Assembly: GCA_014529385.2 (NCBI GenBank) | Contig: CM043944.1 | Span: 170,523,740-170,587,739 of the forward strand | Length of the DNA: 64,000 nucleotides | Direction: 5' to 3' | Source of the DNA: Adiantum capillus-veneris | Taxonomy: Eukaryota; Streptophyta; Polypodiopsida; Polypodiales; Pteridaceae | Shown here: positions 1 through 9,444 of the stretch, piece by piece | Layout: the number at the start of each line of letters is the position of its first letter | Numbering within the stretch: position 1 is the first letter of the stretch | The notes under the pieces: model-generated | Database searches by the model: none | The model's input: the letters and a program-made list of their open reading frames with translations, nothing else | What the model was told of the DNA's origin: nothing | Translations under genes and position numbers: made by a program

Positions 1-909
1 TCTCTTATTTCAAAAGTTTTTGCGTACAAGCTTGAGAAGGATAGGTACAAGGCATTGCTAGTAGAAAAGTCAGCCTTGAACTTTGACTTCTTATGGCTGA
101 AAAATAAGAATGTAGATGTAGACAAAGAAAGAAAGAGATTCACCAAGATTGTAGATGACATTGACATCATATCTTGGTTAGATTTTCTTTTGGACAATTT
201 ATATATAACCATCGGCGACTCTCTTTTCAAGCAAACAATTGGTATCCCTATGGGTACCAATTGTGCTGTTTTTCTTGCTAATTTCTATCTTTTTACTTAT
301 GAGTTTGATTTTATGGAGCGTCTTGTCCTTGCTAACACTTGCCCAATATTTTTGCACAAGTTATGCAATGTAAGACGCTTTGTAGATGATCTTTTTGTCT
401 CTGACGTTCCTTCTTTTCAAGATTTTATGTACTTGAATTCGAGTTCTGTAGGCGGAGGAATTTATCCCAAGGAGTTTTGTGAACTTAACTGTACCACAAA
501 TAGTGATTGTTGTGCCTTTTTAGACCTTAAGATTTTTCAGACTCCCTTGGGATTAGAAGTAGGTATCTATGATAAGCGCCTTGAACTAGAATATGCCAAT
601 CTAAAAATCATCCGCATGCCTCACATTTCTTCGAACATTTCTCTTTTAGCTAAGTACGGTGTCATTTGCTCTCAACTATTTAGATTTTCTCGTCTTTGTT
701 CTAGTAAATCTACTTTTGTTGTTCAATCTTGCCATCTTATTTCTTTACTAGTTGAAAAAGGATACTCATTCAAAAGAATCATGAAAAAAGTTCGTTCATT
801 TTTGCATCGTAGTAAGTTTATTTTTAGTGTTTCTTCCTTTGGAATGTTCAAGATAATCAGTAGTAAATTCAATAGAAGTGGGGAGCTAAAAAGCCCACTT
901 ATTGTTTGA
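1..909 (+). CDS. Penelope-like element reverse transcriptase, 3' part
   Basis: The frame is open from base 1 (no start codon in the window) to TGA at 907-909, about 302 codons, so the gene continues off the left edge. Visible RT motifs, counted from the left edge, are GIPMGTNC near codon 79 and the catalytic block RRFVDDLF near codon 127 (F-V-D-D replacing the usual Y-x-D-D, aspartates intact). They are followed by LDLKI and YDKR blocks and a thumb-like segment with SSNISLLAKYG and SQLFRFSRLC. This series is typical of Penelope-like RTs rather than LTR or LINE enzymes. No GIY-YIG endonuclease follows, which fits families that carry it N-terminally or lack it. The visible part has no frame break. 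The family is assigned by motif reading only. Confidence 0.72.
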   Translation, partial: SLISKVFAYKLEKDRYKALLVEKSALNFDFLWLKNKNVDVDKERKRFTKIVDDIDIISWLDFLLDNLYITIGDSLFKQTIGIPMGTNCAVFLANFYLFTYEFDFMERLVLANTCPIFLHKLCNVRRFVDDLFVSDVPSFQDFMYLNSSSVGGGIYPKEFCELNCTTNSDCCAFLDLKIFQTPLGLEVGIYDKRLELEYANLKIIRMPHISSNISLLAKYGVICSQLFRFSRLCSSKSTFVVQSCHLISLLVEKGYSFKRIMKKVRSFLHRSKFIFSVSSFGMFKIISSKFNRSGELKSPLIV

Positions 910-976
910 CTTAATAACACCTTATGTTGTTGTTTTGATCTTTAGCACTTCTAGTATTTTCACTATAGCTTGACAA

Positions 977-1279
977 TTGCTAGCCTTTATCATGGCTGAG
1001 TATGCCCATCACCTCCGGAGGGTGATAGAAACTCAGCTCGTTGGTTTTGTAGAGTACGTTCAAAGCATGAATGACCTCTATATAAACCTGCACCTACTCT
1101 TGGGCACTGACGACGTGAGTAGGGATGTCATAGCTGTTGTCCAAGCTATGCATGATAAAGGTGATAATCTTATTCTTCCTGTTTGGACAAGCAGTGAAGT
1201 TGAGATCACATATTGTCAAGTTTGGTTCTTTGCTCTTCGTAGGTTTGTAGTCGTATTCATTTTTCGATTTCATATTTAG
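977..1279 (+). CDS. unrecognised small ORF after the Penelope-like RT
   Basis: A 100-codon open frame starts 68 bases after the RT stop. The plausible start is the internal Met at 992 (MAEYAHHLRRV). The first 80 residues look soluble and helical, and the last 20 are hydrophobic and aromatic. I recognise no family, and chance is a real alternative. It could be downstream sequence of the Penelope-like element. Confidence 0.15.
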   Translation: MLAFIMAEYAHHLRRVIETQLVGFVEYVQSMNDLYINLHLLLGTDDVSRDVIAVVQAMHDKGDNLILPVWTSSEVEITYCQVWFFALRRFVVVFIFRFHI

Positions 1280-1613
1280 CTTACCTGAGGACTTAAGAAT
1301 GTGTTCCGTTATAAGTTGTTGTGTGAAGTTTGATTTCTAGGATTAAGTTTTTAAGATGTCTTATCCTTTTTTTTTGCTTAAAGTTGAGTACTTGTTTTAA
1401 GCTAAGTAAGTTGCGTCAACTTATTTTACACATGCCTTTTCTAAAAACATTTTTAAGTTAATAATGTTTTGTTTTATCTAGTTTTGTTTCGAAGCAAACA
1501 AAGTGATTTAGTTTGTTTGTTTGTTTGTTTTTGTTTTTCTCTTCTTTTTGTGTGTCCCTCGCTTTTATAGTTTTATGAGTGCTTTATTCCCTCTTATAAT
1601 TCGTGAGTTCAGA
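1280..1613. other. T-rich gap without a gene
   Basis: No convincing frame on either strand. The stretch is T-rich on +, with (GTTT)n around 1517-1535. It separates the Penelope-like RT from the truncated LINE on the minus strand. Confidence 0.6.
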
Positions 1614-2637
1614 CTATTTTGAACTTATGTATATATATAGAGTATGCAGTTGAGTCTCATCGAGACGAGAAACATCTGTCTGCATAATGTTCTGGATAGT
1701 GACCAAAGCACGTTGCACTTTTTTTTTTTTTTGCCTGGCTACATATTTTCCCACATGTTGTATACATTCTTGCATGCCATAGCAAAAACAATTCCAGGCG
1801 CATAACGCATCCACTTCCCCTTGACGTATTTCATCAATAAGAGAATTTACATCAGAAACAAATATGGGATGGTCAAGCAATGTGTTGTTAACCATAAGTG
1901 GCCACATGAATCCAGCATCGGATGTATCCATTTGTTCACAATCAGCCAATGTGAGCAAAACAGGGAAGTGATCAGAAAGGGACATCTGTATATCCACTCT
2001 AACTTGTGCTGTAGAGGGCAGCCAATCTTGCAGTATGAAGTAGAATCGATCGAGTCGCAACCAGGAGGATAAGTGGGCCTGAGAGTGAAATGTGAAGGGT
2101 TGAGGTGTGTGGCCAGTAGCTGTCCACAAATCGGACAAAAGGTAAAGGGAGTGCATGTCCTCCCAAGAATCCCGCTCAGCCTGAGAGAGAATAGTAGCAG
2201 GAGAAGTAGTGTCCTCGGAGTGACATACCATATTGAAATCCCCTCCTAAGAGGCCTTGGGAGAGCTCGCAATGTTTCAGCCATTGCCATAGCTGGGTACG
2301 AGAACCTGCATTGTTGTCTGCATATACATTGACCAAGGTCAAAGGCCCCCAAGGGGATGTGATCGAGAATATAGAGCAACGACCAGTGGGGTGGTCTAAT
2401 AGCCAGATGGGTTGCAAAGAGCTTTTGAATACATGTCAGTACACCTGAGTAGGAGGAGGAACGACCTCCGTAGAAACATTGATACCCTCTGTAATGCAGG
2501 GTTTGGCCAGCTCGATGATGAAGTTTATGCTCTTGTACGAAGCATACATCTAAATCCATAGAAAGAAGCCAGCGGTTGAAAGTGTAGATTTTGGAGGGAT
2601 CATTTAACCCTTTCACATTGTATGTGGCTAATTTCAT
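1614..2637 (-). pseudogene. LINE ORF2 N-terminus: APE endonuclease
   Basis: The start at 2637 reads MKLATYNVKGL, the classic APE opening (NVxGL), followed by VCFVQEHKL (catalytic Glu region). A frameshift near 2410-2440 moves to the frame that continues with LVNVYAD, LLGGDFNMV (GDFN), RLDRFYF and SLSDHFPV (SDH), so the catalytic motifs appear in family order. The function would be nicking target DNA to prime reverse transcription. The C-terminal 80 residues lead towards the RT, which is absent. A lysine run (RQKKKKVQ) corresponds to the T-tract near 1719-1732. Inactive because of the frameshift and missing RT. Confidence 0.75.
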
Positions 2638-4060
2638 TGAGAGCTTTGAACAGTTTGTGTGTCTCCTTCGCTATCAGTGTCCACCATATTGACTTCGAGT
2701 TGAGTCGCAGATCTATCTTGGGAGCCTTGTTGTTTTTTGGCTGACTCGTGCTGAACCAAAATGGCTGCTAAAGTCTCTGGGGATGGCATGTCCTCCATGA
2801 GGGCATTATAAAAGTTCATGGATGTATAACCTGATGAAAAACCTCTACTTTTGAAGGTTTACCTAGATGGAGTAAAGCCTTCATTATCTGTTGCTACCCG
2901 TTTTCCCTTGTCCGGAATGCCTCTAGGTTTAGCTGATGTCGAGGGTACTGAGGAGTTGGAACCTGGGGTTTTGAACAGGGTTGTTTTCCCCTTGAAATTG
3001 ACTGATTTGTTGCTAGGATTGGTGGGTTTAGCTGCCCCTGGTGCACTTGCATAGGCGGGGGTGATAGGGGTATTGGGTTCAGAGTATGGAGAAGCATTTC
3101 TCTCTGTCTGAGGAGTTTTCCCAAAGATTTTCTCCCGAGGAACCATCGTTTTGCTTCCAAGGTAAAGAGGGGATGAGATCCACTGTAGGAGAGAGCATTG
3201 TGGGGCAGTTCTTGGAAAAGTGGCCCAACTGACCGCAATGAAAGCAAGAGCCTGCAAGACTACCCCACTTCAAATAAATGACCAACTTTCCGACTGTCTC
3301 GAGATCGATTTCGAGGGTCTCGGGAAACTTGTGGTTGGTTTGCCAAAGGATGCAGGCTTTATTGCGGTTCGGGCAGTGAATTGTGCGGGAGAACAAGACT
3401 TTCCCCAATGATTCAGCCAACTCCCCTAAACAAGGCCACAGGAAGGTGGGAAGATCAACGAATTCAACCCAAACTGGGCATTTGGTCAGAAGCTCGTCTT
3501 TAATCTGCTTAATGGGCTGCCAAGGTATAATGTGCACTATCTGGCCACAAAGCACAATGGTGGACGCAGATCAACGAATTCAACCCAAACTGGGCATTTG
3601 GTCAGAAGCTCGTCTTTAATCTGCTTAATGGGCTGCCAAGGTATAATGTGCACTATCTGGCCACAAAGCACAATGGTGGACGCAGACAGAAAGGCTAACT
3701 GATCCTCTTTTCTGTAAAACAATATCTCGAACAATCCTGTACCCGAGTAAATATTTTGTCCACAGCAGCCCTCTTGAAGCCAACGTCGATATTGTATCCA
3801 ATATCTTGCATTGTAGGTAACTTCCCTGTGAAGAAGAGAACCACAGCCCTGTCTTTGAATATGGACAGGTGCGGCCAGACTATTGTTGGCTTCAAGGTAA
3901 CCTTATGCTCACCTTTAATGTTGGCGTCAAGAGTTAGCACATCGCGTAAAACGCTGGCCATGAGTGTCGGGTCGTATTCGACAAAGGAAGTACCTAAGAC
4001 AGCATGGTTGGCGGCATGGCGAGGGTCCAGCTGGAAAGCGGGCGGGAGGGGGGGAGCCAT
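2634..4060 (-). pseudogene. LINE ORF1: DUF4283-like RNA-binding protein with CCHC knuckle
   Basis: The likely start is at 4060 (MAPPLPPAFQLDPRH), with the frame continuing in pieces: 3695-4060, 3537-3734, 3079-3555, 2859-3257 and 2634-2819. The N-terminal 120 residues resemble the DUF4283 fold of plant L1 ORF1 proteins. A zinc knuckle CFHCGQLGHFSKNC lies near 3210-3250, followed by a Pro/Ser/Thr-rich tail. The piece 3537-3734 repeats part of 3079-3555 because of a 116-bp tandem duplication that shifts the frame. ORF1 ends next to the ORF2 start at 2637, as in tightly spaced plant L1 elements. A nucleic-acid-chaperone role is inferred from the family. Confidence 0.7.
3453..3684. repeat. 116-bp tandem duplication inside LINE ORF1
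   Basis: Bases 3453-3568 are repeated at 3569-3684 with no difference I can see. Each copy begins GATCAACGAATTC and ends GGTGGACGCA. 116 is not a multiple of three, so the copy breaks ORF1. Confidence 0.9.
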
Positions 4061-4139
4061 GGCCAGAAAACGTGCGCTAGGAGTAGTTGGGGCACTCGTC
4101 GAAGCAGGCGAAGGTCATGGCTCTGCTGCGCGACTCATT

Positions 4140-4144
4140 TTCTC

Positions 4145-4216
<72 letters not shown>
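4140..4216. repeat. (TC)n microsatellite
   Basis: About 77 bases of TC repeat with one interruption (CGC near 4156), immediately 5' of the LINE on its coding strand. Confidence 0.95.
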
Positions 4217-4218
<2 letters not shown>

Positions 4219-4430
4219 GCTTCTGCACACGCGCACCCTCACAGGAACGAGGTCCCACCTCATACCAGCCTTGTAGGTGAGCAACAAAGTGAGGTGCACT
4301 GCCGAGTACAGGTACATTTACCTCAAGTACGGACGGGCACAGCCACAAAACAGCCCTCACTCCCTAATCTGCTCCTGGGAGATACCGGAGCTACCACCGG
4401 ACATGAAATTGAACTCCCTCTCTCAGCCAT

Positions 4431-4605
4431 AGTAACAGGGAATGGCCGTTTTCAGGTCTTCTTTCCCCGTTCCCATTCCAAGTTCGCGTTCCGAATCCCC
4501 GTTCCGTGTTTCAAACGTGACTACCCGTAACAGGGAATGGCATTTTGTTCTACGTTCCCATTCCGCGTTCCCGTTCCGTTTTCGCGTTCCTGGTAACTAG
4601 GCTCT
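4431..4605. repeat. imperfect 95-bp tandem repeat rich in CGTTCC
   Basis: GTAACAGGGAATGG occurs at about 4431 and 4527. Each is followed by CGTTCCCATTCC and several shorter GTTCC words. No coding content seen. Confidence 0.6.
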
Positions 4606-4654
4606 CAGCTCCTGGACAGGAAACGGGTCCAAGGGAGCTGGCATGAGAGGATAA

Positions 4655-4830
4655 TGTTGCCTATGGAAGAGGTTTGGTGAAGATGTCAGCAGCGTTATCC
4701 CAGGGCGGAATGTACTGTAGTTGGATAGAGTCATCCTTGGTCTTCTCACGAACTGTATCTCTATATGCTTGGTCTAGGCATGGAACACCGAGTTCCTCGC
4801 AAAGGCTATACAACTCTGGTTGTCTGAGTA
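4655..4830 (-). pseudogene. Copia RNase H C-terminal fragment
   Basis: On the minus strand the frame reads RDTVREKTKDDSIQLQYIP followed by ADIFTKPLP. That is the end of Ty1/Copia RNase H ([HF]VREK...YVPT...LADxxTKxL). The flanking 3' non-coding sequence (about 4617-4660) also matches the scrap at 25490-25700, so both derive from one family in the same orientation. Upstream of 4830 the frame continues into unrelated sequence, so this is a fusion scrap and not a gene. Confidence 0.65.
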
Positions 4831-4838
4831 TATAATGG

Positions 4839-5300
4839 TCATCTACTGCGGAAAGCCCATCTCCAAAAGTAGCCTCCGAATCCGCATTGACCACATGTAG
4901 CACTGCCTCTGTGAAAGCCTTCAAGTGCTTGCTCATTTCTTGTGCACAATTCTAACTTGGTACGGAATCCCCCTTGACTACGTAATATTCCCTTTCTGAT
5001 GCTCCCGTCACCCACCCTGTGAGGCATTAAGAATACCCATCACCTAGTCCTTTCTCATCGAACTTGCGGTACAATCTCCTTTGTGAGCATCAGAGATGTC
5101 TGTTCCGGATGGTCAAATACTTCCTCTCGATGCTCACTGTCACCCATCCGATGTGACGCATCATATGTACCCGTTCTTAATGGCCCTATAGATATTCCCG
5201 TTAGCAATGCTCTCGTCATTTCTCTAAATGACACACTAGAAATATCTGTACTCGTGTGTTTCAAGCTAGAAAAACCCTCACTTATATTTCGAATAATTTA
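4839..5300 (-). pseudogene. unrecognised coding remnant shared with 40000-40490
   Basis: Minus-strand frames 5055-5264 and 4839-5027 contain DASHRMGDSEHREEVFDHPE and, after a break, HRVGDGSIRKG and FRTKLELCTRN. The plus strand at about 40000-40490 carries the same DNA and corresponding peptide blocks (SHQMGDREHREEVSDHPE; HKVGDRCIGKE; FRTVLELCTR). A motif of the form H-x-M/V-G-D recurs about every 30 residues. I recognise no family. Here it lies beside Copia sequence; at 40 kb it lies in a gag-protease element. Confidence 0.5.
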
Positions 5301-5335
5301 TTTACAATTACTTTTTTGCTTGAGAATCTAGACTT

Positions 5336-6010
5336 GGTGATCAACCCGCTTTGAGTGGATGAACATGATGGTAGATCCCCCTTGGGTAGAGGAAATAATT
5401 TTATTCATAGCACATGCTTGAGCAGCGGGAACTGGTGGTAAACTTGCTATGAGGGGATGAATTCATGTTTTCATGAATGCATCTGCAAGGTGTGCTTTGT
5501 GGCATTGGCACTCACATTTGCATGGCATTGTGTTGGATATATGAAGCATAATTTTTTGGAAATTTTATTCTAGTGCATCAAAAAGTTTCTGATTGGATGA
5601 TGTAGAAGGATAGTCTTAGTGCATCAAGAGTTCTAACGTGAGTGAGATAAAGTGGATAAACTAGTGCATCAACAATTCTGAAAGGGTGAGATGACTAGAT
5701 AGATCATCACTTTGGAATATCTAGAGTTCTGAAAAGGATGAGATGACTACAAAGATCACTATTCTGGAATATCCCAACAGTTTTGAAATGGATGAGACGT
5801 CTAGATAGAATCTGATTGTGGTGTGTGGATGCATGTTGAAGAATGTGTTGTCCCAATAGGGGCATGCTTGCATGAAGTCAATGTCTGCTCAAGAATTGGA
5901 TTTCTCTTTATAGGTGTAATTGAAGGCAATTACTTTTCTCTGAAGGAAGGGGTGTATGTCACATGTCACAAATTGCTGACATGTCAAGCCACTGAAGAAC
6001 AGAGCCGACA
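5336..6010 (+). mobile_element. 3' non-coding end and LTR stub of an LTR element
   Basis: This matches, in diverged form, the 3' non-coding segment at 7800-8185: shared TAGTGCATCAA words, a GCATTGTG block, and a run-up to a purine tract GAAGGAAGGGGTG at 5943-5955. A short LTR start follows (TGTCAC at 5958, then TGTCACAAATTGCTGAC). The LTR breaks off after about 50 bases and runs straight into a gag gene. This looks like a tandem pair of elements whose shared LTR was mostly deleted. Confidence 0.55.
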
Positions 6011-6057
6011 TGTCGTGCCGCCACCAACCCAAAGATTTCAAGGATGGCGGCACGACA
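6011..6057. repeat. 13-bp perfect inverted repeat over the gag start codon
   Basis: TGTCGTGCCGCCA (6011-6023) is the reverse complement of TGGCGGCACGACA (6045-6057), with a 21-base loop. The right arm includes the last two bases of the gag ATG (6044-6046), so a transcript could hide the start codon in a GC-rich stem. Confidence 0.85.
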
Positions 6058-7141
6058 ATCAAATTTTTCACTTTTTTCCGGGGAAAAAGATTGGAAGAAA
6101 GCATCGCAGTTCCTACAACAATTTGACAAAATCTATGCTTTGGAGAACTATACAGAAGAATCCAAGATTTCTCAAGCAGCGGGATTTCTTAAAGATAATG
6201 CTATGCAATGGTGGAGCTTAATCGCGACACAACCGCATACTCCAAGGATATGGCAAGCTTTCAAAAAAAAATTTGCACGTAGTTACATGACTTCTATGTT
6301 CTAAGTCCAGATTAGGTCAGAATGGGGCAACTTGAAAATGCTTGCCACAGAGACCATGGAGGACTATAACCAAAGGTTTCTCGACGTCTACCTTCTGATG
6401 TCCTCTAAGTTCATTCCCTTGGAGGACCAATGCGAGCGCTACACCATTGGATTACCATCACCATTACTGGAATATTGTTTGTCCAAGCAAGTTTCAACCA
6501 TGCAAGAGCTTATGGAAAAAATGATGAAAGGAAAGTTGGAGTTTACCACGGAAGCAACTCCGACCACTAACCAGAATTCTCGGTAACAACGAACAAATTC
6601 TCGAGAATCCCATGGAAACCAGCCTCAACGGCCTCGTCTACAGTCTGACACACCGTCAACGAGACGCCTTGTTACAAGAAGGCCGATGCTTCAAATGTTT
6701 CCAAACAGGGCATACGTTCAATACATGTCGTGAGGGAGCCTCGACGTCCTCAGAGCAACCTTCTACTCCCACGTCAGACAGATCCCTGGGGCCACCTCCG
6801 GCTAAGAGGGCTAGAATTGCTATTCCGGTATTTATGGTATACACCTCGAGAGTTCTAATGAATTATGCAGAGCTTATGGAAAAGCCAACGGCTTGAAAGC
6901 CTTGATCTTCTTTGATCTCGGAGCTATGGAGAACTTCATCCATCCAGAATTCTTGAAGCAAATGCATTTTGATTATGATGCAGAGGGTGGAGAAATTGAA
7001 GCTGAGCTAGCCATGGGGAAAACTCAGAAAGTGGTACCGCTCATTGGTGCTCTTCCAGTAACTATCCAAGATTATCATGCAAAGGCCGATTTCCACATTA
7101 TGAAGTTGTGCAACTGCGATGTTCTCTTGGGCATGCCCTGA
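6044..7141 (+). pseudogene. Ty3-type gag and aspartic protease, no pol
   Basis: Start at 6044 (MAARQSNFSLFSGEKDW). Gag capsid motifs include AAGFLKDNAMQWWSLI, then a stop at 6302-6304. The frame resumes at 6332 (TMEDYNQRFLDVYLLM), then 6612 with a CCHC knuckle CFKCFQTGHTFNTC, then 6893 with a protease-like FFDLGAMENFIHPEF and CDVLLGMP. The catalytic Asp-Ser-Gly is changed to D-L-G. After LLGMP a TGA at 7139-7141 replaces the Trp expected before HDKN. A little more protease-like sequence follows, then repeats and the 3' LTR. No RT, RNase H or integrase lies between protease and LTR, so this is a gag-protease-only (TR-GAG-like) element, itself inactivated. Confidence 0.7.
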
Positions 7142-7446
7142 CACGACAAGAATGATGCGAATCTCCAGGTTTGGAACCGAACCATCACCGTGATACAGAA
7201 GAGTAAGCCAGTCATCCTCAAAGTTCGGTTGTCCGAACAAAACCCTCAATGAACTCTGTAGTTGTTTTATAGTTAGATACTTTTGAACATTGTTTGAGAA
7301 AATATTGTTTGAAATTTGTTTAAAATGGATGTCTTGGTACCGATTTGAACTATTTGACTCTGGTTTTAATACTGGTTTCATTGATTGGTGATTTTACTCC
7401 CGGGTGGAGAAGTGAAAAATACTGTTTTGGTATTGTTTGAACCGCA

Positions 7447-7711
7447 GAACGACACAGGCCGATGTCTGGGGAGCGTTTTGTTGTACGTTTGAAAACCTAG
7501 GAACGACGCAGGCCGATGTCTAGGGAGCGTTCCATTGTATGTTAGAAAACCTCCAAACGACGCAGATCGATGTCTGGGGAGCGTTCCATCATTTGCTAGA
7601 AAACCTCCAAACGGCGCAAACCGATGTCTGGGGAGCGTTTGGTTGTATGCTTGAACCTCCAAGCAACGTAGACTGCGGTGTGGGGAGCGTTTGGTTGTAC
7701 AGTCCTCTGAG
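7447..7711 (+). repeat. five imperfect 55-60-bp tandem repeats
   Basis: Each unit contains a form of GACGCAGGCCGATGTCTGGG followed by GAGCGTT and a GTATG-type spacer. The same array, in the opposite orientation and with four units, occurs at 47935-48235 inside another LTR element of this family. Both lie in the 3' non-coding region. Confidence 0.85.
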
Positions 7712-8185
7712 CTCATGGCTCGGACCTTTTTATGTTATTTGCGGGGACAGTGATGAGGTAGTCGTTGAGTAGCTTCATACCGCGACCATTTGTCTCGGGG
7801 GAGTGCTCAACGGTGCTGTTTGTTGTGTCTTGTAACATGCATATGTGAGCATTTACGTTGCATTGTGATGTGCTAACTACTGAATATTCCTAACTAGATG
7901 AGATTGGCTAGGTATGTAATTTTAGTGCATCAAGACACCCGTGGAAGATCAATGCGGTCTGGGTGTGATGGCTAATTTTACTACGTCGGAATATCAAGAG
8001 TTCCGATCAAGACGAAAGGAGAAGCCAACTCCTTGATCAAAAGAGCCGAGAGGAGAAGCCAACTCCTTAACAAAAAGAGCAAACTGATTGTCCCTCAGAT
8101 TGTCCCTCGGAAATTTTCAAGCTAACTTGTTGTTTTGCAGATATGTTGTAATCGCGGACGATTACTTTCTTTCAAGAAGGGGGGA
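7712..8185 (+). other. 3' non-coding region and polypurine tract of the LTR element
   Basis: No frame. Contains an AGAAGCCAACTCCTT pair (about 8013 and 8054) and ends in the polypurine tract AAGAAGGGGGGA (8174-8185) directly before the LTR. The whole segment is found reversed at 47397-47770. Confidence 0.7.
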
Positions 8186-8762
8186 TGTCACAAATTGCTG
8201 ACGTGTCAAGCCACTGAAGAACGGAGCCGACTTGTAGATCCCGGTCGAGGGGCGTAAACCCTAAGTGAAGATGCAGAAGCAGCAGATTTCAGCAATTCAC
8301 GCTGGCTTGCTGATGTGGCAGATTGTACGGATTTCGCGTTGGCATGTTGATGTGGCAACCTATACGGATTTCCACAATTTGCGTTGCTGACGTGGTAGTT
8401 GTATGGATTTCCGTAAATCACGTTGGCAGCTTTCGAACATTTGCTTTTGGACCAGATGCTTTTGAGTTTGAAGGCTTTTCATGTAAACTGCTTTTAATGG
8501 CCAAGGGCCTTTAAATATGAGGCTAGGGCTCATTCTCTGGCACGCTTCACTGAGAGCGTGGAGTACCGGCTTGTACTGTGTTGATGCAATATAAAGAAAT
8601 ACAGAAAGGGGCGCCAAGGTTTGGGGCCAATACTTTCTGGGGTGGAATTCCGCCACTTCGTGTCGCGTGTGCTCTCTCTCTTTCAGTTTCGTTGTTATTG
8701 AAGTGCTAAAAGTCTGTTCAGTCTGTTCTTTTCTATTGGGACGTGGTGCCCGTCTTGTGACA
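8186..8762 (+). mobile_element. 3' LTR (577 bp) of the gag-protease element
   Basis: Begins TGTCACAA and ends TTGTGACA, a perfect 8-bp terminal inversion, directly after a polypurine tract. U3 holds several roughly 40-bp units with TGACGTGG or TGATGTGGCA and TACGGATTTC, an ACGT-core arrangement resembling plant bZIP sites. A poly(A)-type AATATAAAGAAATAC lies near 8588. Homologous LTRs are at 46736-47396 and 49103-49763. Confidence 0.85.
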
Positions 8763-8849
8763 TCACAACTCGGTTACAGTGGCTTTCCGGAGCTTAGTCG
8801 GAGGTGGGCCCAAACTAGAGCTTAGCAACGCGGGAGTTGCGGCAGAAAA

Positions 8850-9283
8850 TCAGTGGGATTCGTGGTGCGTTTTCCGGCGCTGACGTGGCCTCCGCATGGA
8901 CAGGTGACGATGTGACCGCATGGACTAGGAGCTTTTGGGCGCTAGTTTTAAAGCACTTGACTCTTTGGATTGCTTGCTTTTGATAACAGTTGATTTTGGG
9001 ACTTTTCAGCCGTGTAAAAGCAAGAGGCTAAGTGCCTATAAAAGTGAGGCCTGGTGCGAGTTCTAGGCATCCTAGTTGGAGCTAGATTCGCACCAGCAGC
9101 TGTATCTATGAAGGTCAATAAATAAAGAAATACCCCAAGGGTTACCTAGTTGAGGGGCCAGTGTATCTGGGACTGCACCTTTGTCACTTCGTGTCTGGTC
9201 TCAAGTGTGAAGCTCTCTTTCGGTTCAAGTGTTCAGAGTGCCAAAGTCTGTTCCAATTGTTATTCTTCGTCGGCATGTGGTGC
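8850..9283 (+). mobile_element. partial LTR related to 8186-8762
   Basis: Same module order: GCTGACGTGG near 8879, TATA-like GCCTATAAAAGTG near 9034, AATAAATAAAGAAATACC near 9118, then TTTGTCACTTCGTGTC and ending near CATGTGGTGCCC. The ends have been lost and the sequence is well diverged. I infer an older member of the family. Confidence 0.5.
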
Positions 9284-9444
9284 CCTGGCCCCTTATGGTT
9301 ACAACCTGCCTCTTCTGCTTCTTCCTCAACGTCCTCTACTACTTCAACTTCCACTTCCTTGTACCTTCTTTTTGATGGCTGGGAGGTGCTGCTTTCATGG
9401 TGATTTGCTACAGTACTGGATCGGACTCAGAAAAGTCGACTCAT

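Larger units (their letters stand above)
1614..4060 (-). mobile_element. L1-type LINE, 3'-truncated (ORF1 plus endonuclease only)
   Basis: Read on the minus strand, the order is ORF1 with a CCHC knuckle, then an APE-type endonuclease. The sequence then stops before any RT motif. This is the plant L1 arrangement (DUF4283-like ORF1, then ORF2 starting with APE). Losing the 3' half is the reverse of the 5' truncation made by target-primed reverse transcription, so a later deletion or replacement is likely. The 5' side abuts the (TC)n tract at 4140-4216. All frames are broken. Confidence 0.7.

Noticed and set aside
4661-4936. A 91-codon intact small gene
   Set aside because: Only the last 30 residues match Copia RNase H; the rest is the unrelated shared remnant read in another frame, so it is a chance fusion.
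7447-7711. Regular direct repeats resembling a CRISPR array
   Set aside because: Repeat and spacer are not distinct, units vary throughout, and the setting is a plant retroelement.
7378-7772. Frames 7378-7716 (-) and 7539-7772 (+) with repeating peptides
   Set aside because: They only translate the 55-60-bp tandem array; units differ in length and shift frame elsewhere.
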